Shown: piece after piece, positions 34,561 to 43,618 of the stretch
Layout of the letters: each line of letters opens with the position of its first letter
Numbering within the stretch: the first letter of the stretch is position 1
Assembly (NCBI GenBank): GCA_002482845.1
Contig: DLGT01000083.1
Span: 1 to 64,000 of the forward strand
Direction of reading: 5' to 3'
Length of the DNA stretch: 64,000 nucleotides
Source of the DNA: Saprospiraceae bacterium UBA7687
GTDB lineage: Bacteria; Bacteroidota; Bacteroidia; Chitinophagales; Saprospiraceae
Notes under the pieces: model-generated
Seen by the model: only the letters and a program-made list of their open reading frames with translations
Told to the model about the DNA's origin: nothing
The model's database searches: none
Made by a program: the position numbers and the translations under genes

Positions 34561-35016
34561 ATGAAAATATATACGCTTTCAAAAAAGCAGTTTTTACCCA
34601 TCACATTGGATCAAGCATGGGATTTTTTTTCTTCACCAGTCAATCTCAAAAAGATAACACCTGAATACATGGGTTTTGAGATTACATCTGATCTTGGCGA
34701 TGGCAAAATGTATTCAGGTCAGATTATATCTTATGTTGTGACGCCAGTTTTGGGCATTCCCATGAGTTGGACAACGGAGATTACCCATGTCATTGACAAA
34801 AAGTATTTTGTGGATGAGCAGCGATTCGGACCATACAGTTTCTGGCACCACCAACATTGGTTCAAAGAAGTTGAAGGTGGCGTAGAAATGACTGATATTG
34901 TGAATTATGGCCTTCCTTTGGGTTTTTTAGGCAGAATAGCTAATACGCTTTTTGTAAAAAGCAAACTCCAAGAGATCTTTGACTATCGTGAAAAAGTGGT
35001 CGAAAAGTATTTTTAA
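34561..35016 (+). CDS. SRPBCC-fold protein
   Basis: 151 residues from the ATG at 34561; the frame opens 11 codons earlier at 34528, but MKIYTLSKKQFLPITLDQAWDFFSSP is the typical start of this group, so the later ATG is preferred. Features are the start helix and YMGFEITSD, SWTTEITHV and YSFWHHQHWFKEVEGG, which match the cyclase/cell-division-inhibitor-like SRPBCC family that binds a hydrophobic ligand. No enzyme residues are certain. The role is unknown. It ends at a strong bidirectional terminator. Confidence 0.7.
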   Translation: MKIYTLSKKQFLPITLDQAWDFFSSPVNLKKITPEYMGFEITSDLGDGKMYSGQIISYVVTPVLGIPMSWTTEITHVIDKKYFVDEQRFGPYSFWHHQHWFKEVEGGVEMTDIVNYGLPLGFLGRIANTLFVKSKLQEIFDYREKVVEKYF

Positions 35017-35064
35017 GTACAAAAGAGTTATAAAAAATAATTAAAATATTTCTTATCCAAATTA

Positions 35065-35112
35065 ATAAACAATCGTTTTTTACCCTGACCCTAAAGGGAA
35101 ACGATTGTTTAT
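35065..35112. terminator. Strong bidirectional terminator with CCCTAAAGGG tip
   Basis: Perfect 14-bp stem: ATAAACAATCGTTT (35065-35078) and AAACGATTGTTTAT (35099-35112), with inner stem CCC-taaa-GGG (35089-35098) in the loop. Located between convergent genes. The loop word ACCCTGACCCTAAAGG recurs at 23291-23306. Confidence 0.85.
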
Positions 35113-35118
35113 AGATTC

Positions 35119-36177
35119 TTAAGGATTAAACACTTTAATTCCTGCCAAAGCTTTGTTATCAAAGCCCCATAAGGCTTGGTTTTCCCAAGAAGAACCATTT
35201 GTTGCTGTTTTACCTTTAAATGAAACCCATTCAGGTGCCCAATAACAAAATCCGATTCCTTTGGGTGCATCAGCGATGATGTCTCTTACCTTAAATAAAA
35301 AGTCTCTTTGTCCTTGTACCGTCGGTGGGAAATCGGGATGTATCTGTTCTTGTAAACCTATTACATTATTAGTGTTATCATTAAATCCAAAAGTGAAAGG
35401 GTATGCTGTCTCGGCAATCACAATGTTTTTACCGAAGGTATCTCCCAGGATTTTCAGATTTGTGGATAAAGAATCCATGTTTTTGCCATGCCAAAATGGG
35501 TAGTAAGACAAACCCATAAGATCGTAATCAAGGTCTTTTATTTTATCAAAAAAATCAAAAGCTTCTTCGTGACCAGCATAATGCATCATAATTTTTGTAG
35601 CAGGATTTTGGTCCCTTACAGCTTTCACACCAATTGCTAGCAACTCTTTCATCTGAGCTAGGTTAGAAATATTTCCATCTGGCCATAGCAGTCCATTATT
35701 GATTTCATTACCTATTTGGATATACTCCGGATTTATATCTTTTATAATTTTTGCAGTAAATTGATATACACTGTCTTTTAAAACTTGAAACGGAAGATTT
35801 TTCCATGCATTCGGTTTGTTTTGTTTGCCTGGATCTGCCCACCAGTCAGAGTAATGCACCGTAATCCACACCTTCATTCCAGCGCTTTTAATTTCTTTAG
35901 CGAAGGTGGTGACCTCTGCCATTGATGAATGCTCGTTGGAAGGATTGTTCCAAATACGCAATCTTACCACGTTCATACCTTCAGTCTTGAGTGTTGTAAG
36001 CATGTCTTCAATATTACCTGCGGTATTGCGAGTCGTGATACCAGATTTCCTAAGTTCGGGAAGGAAGGATATGTCAGCACCCCGTATTTCAAGGTTGTCT
36101 GAAACTGAATTAATATCTTCTTTGGGTTCAGAACAAGCAACCAAAAGAATGATGATAAAATAGAAAAGTTTGTTCAT
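35119..36177 (-). CDS. GH53 endo-beta-1,4-galactanase lipoprotein
   Basis: 352 residues. The lipoprotein signal ends LLVAC (Cys15). The rest is a GH53 (beta/alpha)8 barrel: GADISFLPELRKSGI at the start, VVRLRIWNNPS, WWADPGKQNKPNAW, the acid/base Glu in IQIGNEINNGLLWP (about residue 158) and the nucleophile Glu in VIAETAYPF (about 255), then FCYWAPEW. It should hydrolyse beta-1,4-galactan side chains at the cell surface or in the periplasm. No SusC/D neighbours, so it is not in a classical utilisation locus. It lies just before the exopolysaccharide operon on the opposite strand. Confidence 0.88.
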   Translation of the reverse strand: MNKLFYFIIILLVACSEPKEDINSVSDNLEIRGADISFLPELRKSGITTRNTAGNIEDMLTTLKTEGMNVVRLRIWNNPSNEHSSMAEVTTFAKEIKSAGMKVWITVHYSDWWADPGKQNKPNAWKNLPFQVLKDSVYQFTAKIIKDINPEYIQIGNEINNGLLWPDGNISNLAQMKELLAIGVKAVRDQNPATKIMMHYAGHEEAFDFFDKIKDLDYDLMGLSYYPFWHGKNMDSLSTNLKILGDTFGKNIVIAETAYPFTFGFNDNTNNVIGLQEQIHPDFPPTVQGQRDFLFKVRDIIADAPKGIGFCYWAPEWVSFKGKTATNGSSWENQALWGFDNKALAGIKVFNP

Positions 36178-36478
36178 GATAAGGTATTGTGAATTTGTTA
36201 TGCTTAGACCATTTTAACAATATGAATACTTGTATATTTGTTCATTTTAATTAAACTTAAGTATCGAAGTTTTAATCAATTCATTGCACAAATAATGTTT
36301 TGTGATCAAATATAGCTTTGATATGGTTTATTAAAGTAGTTATTTAAAATCTTTCATGTGGAATTGATTCCAAAATATGGAATTTAAAATTTTTTGTTAT
36401 TTTGTATATAACTGTATATCAATTATTTGTAAATTGGCACAACCTTCGTTTATAGTAACATAACAAAAATATGTTACC
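36178..36478. other. Divergent promoter region before the polysaccharide operon
   Basis: 301 bp between the galactanase and the response regulator gene. It holds TAnnTTTG-type boxes at 36233-36240 and 36313-36320, the ATTCCA/TGGAAT dyads and a TTGGCAC box nearer the operon. No coding content. Confidence 0.5.
36359..36450 (+). promoter_or_regulatory. Dyad operator and sigma-54-like promoter of the EPS operon
   Basis: Three half-sites overlap: TGGAAT (36359-36364), ATTCCA (36367-36372) and TGGAAT (36378-36383); the last two form ATTCCA-AAATA-TGGAAT. About 60 bp further is TTGGCAC (36434-36440), a perfect -24-type box; the -12 part is weak (TTCG where TTGC is expected). The predicted start site, near 36461, is 18 bp before the ATG at 36479. 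The spacing fits an enhancer site plus sigma-54 promoter. Confidence 0.55.
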
Positions 36479-36910
36479 ATGATCAATACAAAAAAAATAT
36501 TTATAGCTGACGACGACATCTTTACGTCTACAATCTTTAAACAACATCTCCAAAATCTAGGATATGACGATGTGACTTGCTTTTCAAATGGGACTTCTTG
36601 TCTAAATGAATTGACAGAAAAGCCTGGCATAGTACTTCTTGACCATCAGATGGATGATTTAAATGGTTTTGAAGTATTAAAAAAAATCAAACGATTTGAT
36701 CCTAATATTTATGTGGTCATGGTATCTGGACAAGAAGATATGACTACAGCTATTGACTCACTCAAGTATGGTGCTTTTGATTACATCATAAAAGGAAGTG
36801 ATACTACTGATAAAATCACCAAAGTATTATATAGAATAGGTGAAATCCATCAGTTGATCATCAACAAGAAAAATAAACCACTTCAAAAACTTGCAAATCT
36901 TTTCTTATAA
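36479..36910 (+). CDS. Single-domain response regulator
   Basis: 143 residues: a CheY-like receiver with acidic pocket Asp11-Asp13, phospho-acceptor Asp55 (VLLDHQMDD), Ser83 and Lys105 (YIIKG). The last 30 residues are a short helix with no output domain. It resembles the receiver of the sigma-54 response regulator at 54479 (same SGQE and AxDYIIK stretches). Its stop overlaps the Wza start (TAATG), so it is translationally coupled to export genes and may act as a phosphate relay or protein-interaction switch for polysaccharide synthesis. No kinase is adjacent; the hybrid kinase at 49747 is a candidate partner. Confidence 0.83.
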   Translation: MINTKKIFIADDDIFTSTIFKQHLQNLGYDDVTCFSNGTSCLNELTEKPGIVLLDHQMDDLNGFEVLKKIKRFDPNIYVVMVSGQEDMTTAIDSLKYGAFDYIIKGSDTTDKITKVLYRIGEIHQLIINKKNKPLQKLANLFL

Positions 36911-37659
36911 TGCGAAATCTAAAATTTATACTCTTTTTAGGTATTATCTTATTATTGGATTCATGCAAAACCCAAAACCTATTTCACTTTTCTCCAGAAA
37001 AAGAAAATGAAGAGATCAAGTTAGATAGTATTTTTAGATATCGTGCTGATTATCAACACATCATCGAAATAGACAACAAAGTAAATATCAGTGTTTGGGG
37101 ACAAGATGAGCTTAGTATAGGATCGGTGTATGGGATATATAACTCTAATGAAGTTTATGGAAAATGGTTGATGGTAGATGCAAATGGCAATATAGAAATT
37201 CCCAAAATTGGAACCATGATGGTCAAAGGTATGACATTACCTATGCTGAAAGATAGTATAAAAAACCTAATCAGTCAATGGATAGCCAATCCCATCGTAG
37301 ATGTCAAAGTGATGAACAAAGAAATCACATTGCTCGGCGAATTTAGAAATCCTGCTGTCATCCATGTCGATAAAGATAATAATTCATTGCTAGAACTAGT
37401 AGCTAAAGCTGGCGGATTTGAGTATTATGCAAATCTAAAGAGTATTAAAGTATTACGACAAGATGGTCCGAAAGTTAAAATAGCAAATATAGACCTGACC
37501 ATTGCTTCTGATGAAGGTGCTCGCAATATTCAGTTGCGTCCAGGAGATATCATCATAGCTCCATCAAAGAAAAATAAAGAGTTTGACAAACGAATCTCTA
37601 CCATCATTCCTATTGCAACTTCTGCAACATCTGCTGCCATTTTGATAGGCGCATTTTAA
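36910..37659 (+). CDS. Polysaccharide export lipoprotein (Wza/BexD-like)
   Basis: 249 residues. Lipoprotein signal with Cys19 (ILLLDSC). A Poly_export domain (about 45-150; ISVWGQDELSIGS, DANGNIEIPKIGTMMVKG) is followed by one SLBB-like domain (VTLLGEFRNPAVIHV, about 155-225) and a C-terminal hydrophobic segment (ISTIIPIATSATSAAILIG), as in short Bacteroidota Wza homologues. It should form the outer-membrane export channel. It starts inside the stop of the response regulator gene (1-nt overlap) and precedes the Wzc-like gene. Confidence 0.88.
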   Translation: MRNLKFILFLGIILLLDSCKTQNLFHFSPEKENEEIKLDSIFRYRADYQHIIEIDNKVNISVWGQDELSIGSVYGIYNSNEVYGKWLMVDANGNIEIPKIGTMMVKGMTLPMLKDSIKNLISQWIANPIVDVKVMNKEITLLGEFRNPAVIHVDKDNNSLLELVAKAGGFEYYANLKSIKVLRQDGPKVKIANIDLTIASDEGARNIQLRPGDIIIAPSKKNKEFDKRISTIIPIATSATSAAILIGAF

Positions 37660-37668
37660 ACAAATTGA

Positions 37669-37773
37669 ATTTCCATTATTTGGATTCGTATCTAATAAAT
37701 GGAATACATTCTTTTCAAGTATTTCATAAGTAATTAATTATCAATATAATACATCTTGGTATGTAAATGGCTT
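37669..37773 (+). promoter_or_regulatory. Dyad site and sigma-54-like promoter of the Wzc-like gene
   Basis: ATTTCCA-TTATT-TGGATT (37669-37686) is a variant of the ATTCCA-N5-TGGAAT dyad. About 79 bp downstream is TTGGTAT (37756-37762), with GG and GC exactly 10 bp apart (37758-37771), the sigma-54 geometry. The predicted start site, near 37783, is 25 bp before the ATG at 37808. Confidence 0.5.
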
Positions 37774-37791
37774 TATCATATACATACCAAG
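37755..37791 (+). other. 11-bp perfect hairpin in the leader of the Wzc-like gene
   Basis: CTTGGTATGTA (37755-37765) and TACATACCAAG (37781-37791) are a perfect inverted repeat with a 15-nt loop, ending 16 bp before the start codon. It overlaps the TTGGTAT promoter box, so it could be an operator or an RNA hairpin. Confidence 0.55.
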
Positions 37792-37807
37792 TTAACAACA
37801 TTTTATA

Positions 37808-40012
37808 ATGGAAGAAAGTCTTAAAATCTTAAAACCTTACCTTCGTGGATTACCCATCATCATTTTGTGTATGGTGGCAGGGATCTGGATAGCAAAAAAG
37901 TATCTGTCTTACACGACACCCATGTACGAAAGTACGACAAAACTTAGACTTGCAGATGTAGGAGAAAGTGTGACAGGAGCCAACTTATTTAAAGACTTGG
38001 ACGTGTTTGCTAGTGCTAATAAAATTGCGGCTGAAATAGAAGTGATCAAATCTCATGTACTACTTGAGAAAGTATTAGACAAAATAGGATATCACACGAC
38101 ATTATATAGAAAAGGAGCCATCAAAAATACAGAACTTTACAATGACTCACCTATCAATCTGCAAATGTCGATAGAAGACGATCAGTTGTATGGAAAGGAT
38201 TTTATCATTTCTGTCAAAGATACAGAAAACTATACCTTAACCTTACCAAATGTAGGAACTACCCTGACTGGAAAAATGGATGAAAGTCTACAATTTGAAG
38301 GAGGAAAACTCTTAGTAGGCATAAATAGACCATTATTGGAAGAAAAACCAAACATGACTATTATAGATACCTATGTTTATCAAGTAAAAAACAAAGAGGC
38401 ACTGATACAAGAAGTATTGACCCACCTTGATGTTACATCTGTAGATAAAGATGTACCTGTGATACGTATCAGTTACAAAAGTGCTGTTCCAGAAAAGGCC
38501 GCTGTATTTGTAAATGCTCTTGCTAGTGCCTACATCGATGATTATATCAGTATTAAATATCAGGCTGCAGAGACGACATCACAATTTTTGGATAATAGAA
38601 TAGATGAAGTGTCTAAAAAACTGAGCAACTCAGAGAATAATATCCAAGGTTATAGAGACGATAAAAATATTATAAATATACGTCAGGAAACAGAAACAGA
38701 TTTGCGTAAGATATCTCAACTGAAAATTCAGCAGACCAATATAAAAATGAATCTTGAGGCTATCCACGAATTGAATGACTATATCGCACGTGGTAAAGAT
38801 AATTTTCTGGATTTGGCACCCAATTTTGAAGCTTTTACAGACTTGCTTTCTACCGAGATGGTAAAAAAAATAAAACAATTGCAGGGTGAAAAAAAGGACT
38901 TACTCCTTACATACACAGCTAATGATGAAAGGGTAAAACTTGTTGACAAAAAGATCAAAGACCACACGGATTATCTCGTTGAAAGTATACAAAACACTAA
39001 AAAAAGCTTAGACACAAAATATAAAAACCTGAATGACGATATCGAAGAAGCAGAAAAAGTATTTATAGGTCTCCCAGAAAAGGAAAAGCTGATGAATATG
39101 ATGAATAGGGACTTTGAAATTTTTCAGGGTTCATACAATTTTCTCAATAACAAAAAAATAGAAGCAGATATAGCGCGTGCAGCAAAATTGTCATTCCATA
39201 GAATCATTACTCCTGCTGCGATATCTAAAAATCCTGTATCACCTAATAGACCGATTATTATCATTGTATGTGCGCTATTGGGTATGTTTTTCGCGATAGC
39301 TTTGATCACTATAGTTCATGCTTTAAAAGCAAGGGTAAATGATGTGGAGAGTATAGAATCCAATTCTACTTTGCCTGTCACATTACATACGCCATACTTA
39401 AAAACTCCTGAATCTTTGCGAAAGCATTTCTTAAAATCCGTTCAAAATTTGTTTGTAAAAGAAGTCATCCAAGATAAAGAAATAGTGTGCTTCACATCAG
39501 CAAAAACAAATGAAGGGAAAGTATTACATCTTGTAAATATAGCTGAAGTCTTGGGATTACAGGGTAGAAAAGTACTTATTCTAGACGCTGAAGGAATATT
39601 GTCCAATATCGAAGATATCAGCGAAAGTCCACTGAAAACGAAACTGTCAAATGTCGATTATCTACGATTGGATATTGAAAAATTCACTCATAAAACACTT
39701 GATGCTCTGGAGACATATACCATCCAACATTTAGATCAATATGATCTCGTATTAATCAATAATGAAAGTATTACAGATGGAATATTGTCCAATGCCTGGA
39801 TGTCATTAAGTGACTGTAATTTGGTTTTTTTGGATGCAAGGTATACACCCAAAAAAGCTATCTTGCAATATAACCTACTATGTGATGAATTTAAATTTTC
39901 TAACGTACATTTCGTATTAAACAGATATCAATACAATCCAAATATAATCTCTGAGATGATCCAAATAGCAAAGAAATTTATGACAAAACCAGTCAAAAAA
40001 TCTTTGATATGA
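37808..40012 (+). CDS. Wzc-like polysaccharide co-polymerase with degenerate kinase domain
   Basis: 734 residues. A Wzz-type periplasmic domain sits between two membrane helices (about 15-35 and 484-505), with a long coiled coil (about 240-430). The cytoplasmic part (about 530-734) has the fold of a BY-kinase, but all nucleotide motifs are eroded. The Walker A position reads TNEGKVLH (no GKS/T, about 566), the A' position ILDAEG lacks DxD (about 592), and the B position VLINNES lacks the Asp (about 648). There is no C-terminal Tyr cluster. It likely sets chain length and couples to Wza without tyrosine kinase activity. It overlaps the flippase gene by 4 nt (ATGA). Confidence 0.85.
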   Translation: MEESLKILKPYLRGLPIIILCMVAGIWIAKKYLSYTTPMYESTTKLRLADVGESVTGANLFKDLDVFASANKIAAEIEVIKSHVLLEKVLDKIGYHTTLYRKGAIKNTELYNDSPINLQMSIEDDQLYGKDFIISVKDTENYTLTLPNVGTTLTGKMDESLQFEGGKLLVGINRPLLEEKPNMTIIDTYVYQVKNKEALIQEVLTHLDVTSVDKDVPVIRISYKSAVPEKAAVFVNALASAYIDDYISIKYQAAETTSQFLDNRIDEVSKKLSNSENNIQGYRDDKNIINIRQETETDLRKISQLKIQQTNIKMNLEAIHELNDYIARGKDNFLDLAPNFEAFTDLLSTEMVKKIKQLQGEKKDLLLTYTANDERVKLVDKKIKDHTDYLVESIQNTKKSLDTKYKNLNDDIEEAEKVFIGLPEKEKLMNMMNRDFEIFQGSYNFLNNKKIEADIARAAKLSFHRIITPAAISKNPVSPNRPIIIIVCALLGMFFAIALITIVHALKARVNDVESIESNSTLPVTLHTPYLKTPESLRKHFLKSVQNLFVKEVIQDKEIVCFTSAKTNEGKVLHLVNIAEVLGLQGRKVLILDAEGILSNIEDISESPLKTKLSNVDYLRLDIEKFTHKTLDALETYTIQHLDQYDLVLINNESITDGILSNAWMSLSDCNLVFLDARYTPKKAILQYNLLCDEFKFSNVHFVLNRYQYNPNIISEMIQIAKKFMTKPVKKSLI

Positions 40013-41259
40013 AACTTGGTCTTAAAAGCATATTATTTACGGACAAATCGAAAGTTATCCTAGATCAAGCATTATATAGTGGTACTACTTTTTTGACCAT
40101 TCTTATTTTTGCACGGACGCTACAAGCTTATGATTTTGGTGTCTTTGTATCGATACAGCTGTATACTTTTTTACTAATGGGTATTTCTAGTGCTTTTGTC
40201 ATACAACCTATGCAAGTTTTGTATGGTGCTCACAAAGAAAATAAGAGCTATTTATCTACAACTGTTCTGATGCAATTAGGTGTAATGCTAATTACATTTT
40301 TTGCTGTGAGCTTCATTTTCTTTTTGGATAGATATTACGATTTCGGTTGGTCGATGGTATTATTTCCTGCAGGTGCTTATGCAATAGCAACGATGCTTTT
40401 TGACTATGTACGCAAGAGATTGTTGGTCGAAAATAAGATGGACAGACTTCTTGTCATTGAATTATTGGTGACATTCTCACAAATAGCCGCCGCTGCGATA
40501 TCCTATTTTTTAGAACTTAACATATCACAGGTATTAATATTAATGACTTTGGGATTTTTGCCAAGTATTGTTTTTTTTATAGGTTATTTGATTAACTCAA
40601 CATATATCAAAACAGAAAGCTTAGATTTTCTAAAGACCCATTTTAAACAAGCTCAATGGTTAGCTCCCACAGCAATTGTACAATGGTTGACATCCAATTT
40701 TTTTGTGGCAACATCAGGTTTGATTTTAGGTGTAGAAGCACTTGGTGCATTTAGATTAGTACAGACATTATTTGGATTGATCAATGTATTGCTACAAGGT
40801 ATAGAAAGTTATGTTTTACCACAAGCGTCTATACGTTTTCAGCAATCTAAACAAGTAGCTTATGAATATTTAAAGACACTGATAGTCAAAACGATATTTC
40901 CAGTAGTAATTATTCTGTTAGTCATGTTTGTATTTGCAGATCAAATCATACTTTTGGCAGGTGGAAATGCATATATCACTTATGGGTTTGTTATCCGATG
41001 GATGGTTATATTGTATGTAATCATATTGATAAATTATCCTGTCAGAATGCTTATCAGATTGCATGAAATGAATCATTTATTTCTCAGTGGATACATCATC
41101 TCTTTTGCTTTAAGTCTATCGACAGGATCATATTTACTCTCAAATTTCCAACTCACAGGTGCCATCATAGGCTTAGGGCTAAACCAATTAGTACTCTTCG
41201 CCATATGGCAATATTCATTACATAAAAAAGAAAGATCATTATGGAAATCATTCACATAG
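40009..41259 (+). CDS. Wzx-type polysaccharide flippase
   Basis: 416 residues, almost entirely membrane: about 12 hydrophobic helices with the MATE/Wzx-like arrangement (FLTILIFARTLQAYDFGVFVS at the start). It belongs to the polysaccharide biosynthesis/oligosaccharide flippase group, moving lipid-linked repeat units across the inner membrane. It overlaps the Wzc-like gene by 4 nt and the glycosyltransferase by 19 nt, so the genes are translated together. Confidence 0.82.
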   Translation: MKLGLKSILFTDKSKVILDQALYSGTTFLTILIFARTLQAYDFGVFVSIQLYTFLLMGISSAFVIQPMQVLYGAHKENKSYLSTTVLMQLGVMLITFFAVSFIFFLDRYYDFGWSMVLFPAGAYAIATMLFDYVRKRLLVENKMDRLLVIELLVTFSQIAAAAISYFLELNISQVLILMTLGFLPSIVFFIGYLINSTYIKTESLDFLKTHFKQAQWLAPTAIVQWLTSNFFVATSGLILGVEALGAFRLVQTLFGLINVLLQGIESYVLPQASIRFQQSKQVAYEYLKTLIVKTIFPVVIILLVMFVFADQIILLAGGNAYITYGFVIRWMVILYVIILINYPVRMLIRLHEMNHLFLSGYIISFALSLSTGSYLLSNFQLTGAIIGLGLNQLVLFAIWQYSLHKKERSLWKSFT

Positions 41260-42350
41260 TCTTGGGTAAAGCCAATCCAGAAAGGATGAATGGCGTCAAC
41301 AAAGTAGTATTCCAACTCGCCACCAAACAAGCTGAATCTGGCAGAAATGTCTCTGTGTGGGGCATCACAAAAGATCCGGTCAAAAATTTTCCAGAGCGAG
41401 CATTCTCAACCTTACTTTTTCCATTGGGTAAACATCATTTTGCCTTGGATAAGACACTGAAAGCAGCCATCAAAGCCCATGCTGATAAAGCTGTTTTCCA
41501 TATCCATGGATCTTGGGTATCTACCTTTTGGGCAGTAGCCAGCGCACTCAAAAAATACAATGCTCGATATATTGTGACACCACATGGAGGATATAATACG
41601 ATTGCCATGCAAAAGAGCCATTGGATCAAAAAAATGTATTTCCAACTATTTGAAAAAAATGTCCTTCGATCTGCATATAAAATACATTGTATTGGACAAA
41701 GCGAGACCTTGGGATTGGCTACGATATTTGATAATAATAAAAGTTTTCTACTCCCTTATGGTTTCGAGTCACAGCCACCGTCTTTGGCAATAGCAAATGA
41801 CAGCCAGAAGTTCATCATAGGATTTGTAGGAAGACTGGATATTTATACCAAAGGTCTGGATTTATTGGTCGATGCTTTTGAAGCTTTTACAAAACAGATG
41901 CCACACACAGAGCTCTGGATATTAGGAGATAGTGATGAAAGGGAGACACTTCAAGCTATGATAATTGAAAAAAAATTGGTCAATAAAGTTAAACTTTTCG
42001 GAAGTAAATTCGGTCAAGTTAAAGAAAACATCATGTCTGAAATGCATGTTTTTGCCCATCCTTCTCGTAACGAAGGACTACCGGCATCTGTGTTGGAAGC
42101 AGCATCTATGGGATTGCCTTGCATCGTGAGTCAGGCAACAAATGTAGCCGAAACCATAGAAAAATATGATGCTGGTATAGCTGTAGCCAATGAAAGTAGT
42201 AAAGAAATAACCACAGGCTTGATGACACTTTACGCTGAATGGCAAAAAAATAAACTTTTGCGCAAAGGTGAAAACGCAAAAATTATGGTAAAAACCCATT
42301 TTGCATGGTCTACCATTTTACCACAATTTGATGAGATGTACGGGATATGA
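41241..42350 (+). CDS. GT4 family glycosyltransferase
   Basis: 369 residues, GT-B fold. The acceptor half includes HIHGSWVS and VTPHGGYN; the donor half has IIGFVGRLDIYTKGLDLLV and the E-x7-E signature in PSRNEGLPASVLEAASMGLP. It transfers a nucleotide-activated sugar to the growing lipid-linked repeat. The sugar cannot be named. The start lies 19 bp inside the flippase gene, and its end overlaps the polymerase gene by 4 nt. Confidence 0.85.
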   Translation: MEIIHIVLGKANPERMNGVNKVVFQLATKQAESGRNVSVWGITKDPVKNFPERAFSTLLFPLGKHHFALDKTLKAAIKAHADKAVFHIHGSWVSTFWAVASALKKYNARYIVTPHGGYNTIAMQKSHWIKKMYFQLFEKNVLRSAYKIHCIGQSETLGLATIFDNNKSFLLPYGFESQPPSLAIANDSQKFIIGFVGRLDIYTKGLDLLVDAFEAFTKQMPHTELWILGDSDERETLQAMIIEKKLVNKVKLFGSKFGQVKENIMSEMHVFAHPSRNEGLPASVLEAASMGLPCIVSQATNVAETIEKYDAGIAVANESSKEITTGLMTLYAEWQKNKLLRKGENAKIMVKTHFAWSTILPQFDEMYGI

Positions 42351-43618
42351 GATATAAAAATTTTAATGAAGCAGAATTTCTGAAAAGCATTAATACATGG
42401 TTATTTGTCCTATTATTTCTAATGGTGGCAGGCTTTTTTACGTGGAGTGAAAATATTATCATCACAAGAGTCATCAAAGTAGTAGGTCGCATGGGTGTAT
42501 TGATAGGATCCTATCTAATCTACCGACGAATTGTAAATAATGGTGCACCAGATACTTTGGTAGCAAAAAATGTATTGGCATCAAGATTGTATTTTGCTTA
42601 TCTTGGTCTTGGATTTTTGTCTTTTTTGTGGAGTACAAATGTAGGTTTTAGTGCGTTGCAATGGTTTATGACGATGCAAAGTCTGGTATTTTGTTACTTT
42701 TTTGTCAAAAGTATAGCCTTATTAAATATCTACTTTCCCAACAATATGACCAAACTCTACAATTTATTGGGCAATACGGTTTTTATCCTTATTCTGATAT
42801 TTGTCGTAGGTATGTTTGTCGATCCTGATACATTTTACAGGCTGACCCACGGTGGTGAAGAAGCAAGACTTGGCGGGTATATTATGAATCCCAATGAACT
42901 CGGTATGCTTGCAGGTGTAGGTGTAGCTTGCTTGATTTTTGACTTATATCGTAAGCATCACACAGTATGGACTATTGTAAAATTGATCATCATTTTTTAT
43001 GCCCTGTATGCCACTGGTTCGAGATCATCGTTGATCGGAGCTTTGTTGATAATTTACTTTCATATTAGTCAGTCTGACAAAAAACAACTCAAAGCACTTA
43101 TCATCGCTGGTATGCTTATTATTGCGCCAGTTGCCATTTGGAAAGTAGTACTTAAAGGTGGAGACACAGAAAGACTCGAAGAAGTCATGAGTATGACAGG
43201 CAGGTTACCTTTCTGGAAAGCCCTAATCAGTGAAGGATTGCCTAGAGAACCTTTATTAGGTTTTGGGTTTATGCGTATTGATTACAAAGAGTTTTTTCAG
43301 AGTACACACACTTACCCTGGCAAGATGACCCATAATACTTTTATGCAGGTATTGATGAATTTAGGATTTGTAGGACTGACGCTAGTGATATTCCAGATGA
43401 TATTTACATTACGCGGCATCTTCAGGGAAAATAAAGAGATAAAACTCATGTTGCTAGGCATGTTAATCCCTGTGATTATCAATTCATTTACAGAGTTCGG
43501 TATTTTCGGAGAGTCTAATTATGGTATACTTTTTTACCAATTAGTGATATTTATGATTGCTTTTGATAATAGAAAGTATCTAACTAGAGTAGAAAAGATG
43601 ATGGTTAGGAAGGTGTAG
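42347..43618 (+). CDS. O-antigen ligase/polymerase-like membrane protein (Wzy)
   Basis: 423 residues with about 10-12 membrane helices and one large periplasmic loop containing HGGEEARLGGYIMNPNELGML, and later FWKALISEGLPREPLLGFGF and HNTFMQVLMNLGFVG, the Wzy_C/O-antigen ligase pattern. It probably polymerises repeat units in the periplasm, or ligates chains to lipid A. It is the last gene of the operon begun at 36479. Confidence 0.83.
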   Translation: MRYKNFNEAEFLKSINTWLFVLLFLMVAGFFTWSENIIITRVIKVVGRMGVLIGSYLIYRRIVNNGAPDTLVAKNVLASRLYFAYLGLGFLSFLWSTNVGFSALQWFMTMQSLVFCYFFVKSIALLNIYFPNNMTKLYNLLGNTVFILILIFVVGMFVDPDTFYRLTHGGEEARLGGYIMNPNELGMLAGVGVACLIFDLYRKHHTVWTIVKLIIIFYALYATGSRSSLIGALLIIYFHISQSDKKQLKALIIAGMLIIAPVAIWKVVLKGGDTERLEEVMSMTGRLPFWKALISEGLPREPLLGFGFMRIDYKEFFQSTHTYPGKMTHNTFMQVLMNLGFVGLTLVIFQMIFTLRGIFRENKEIKLMLLGMLIPVIINSFTEFGIFGESNYGILFYQLVIFMIAFDNRKYLTRVEKMMVRKV

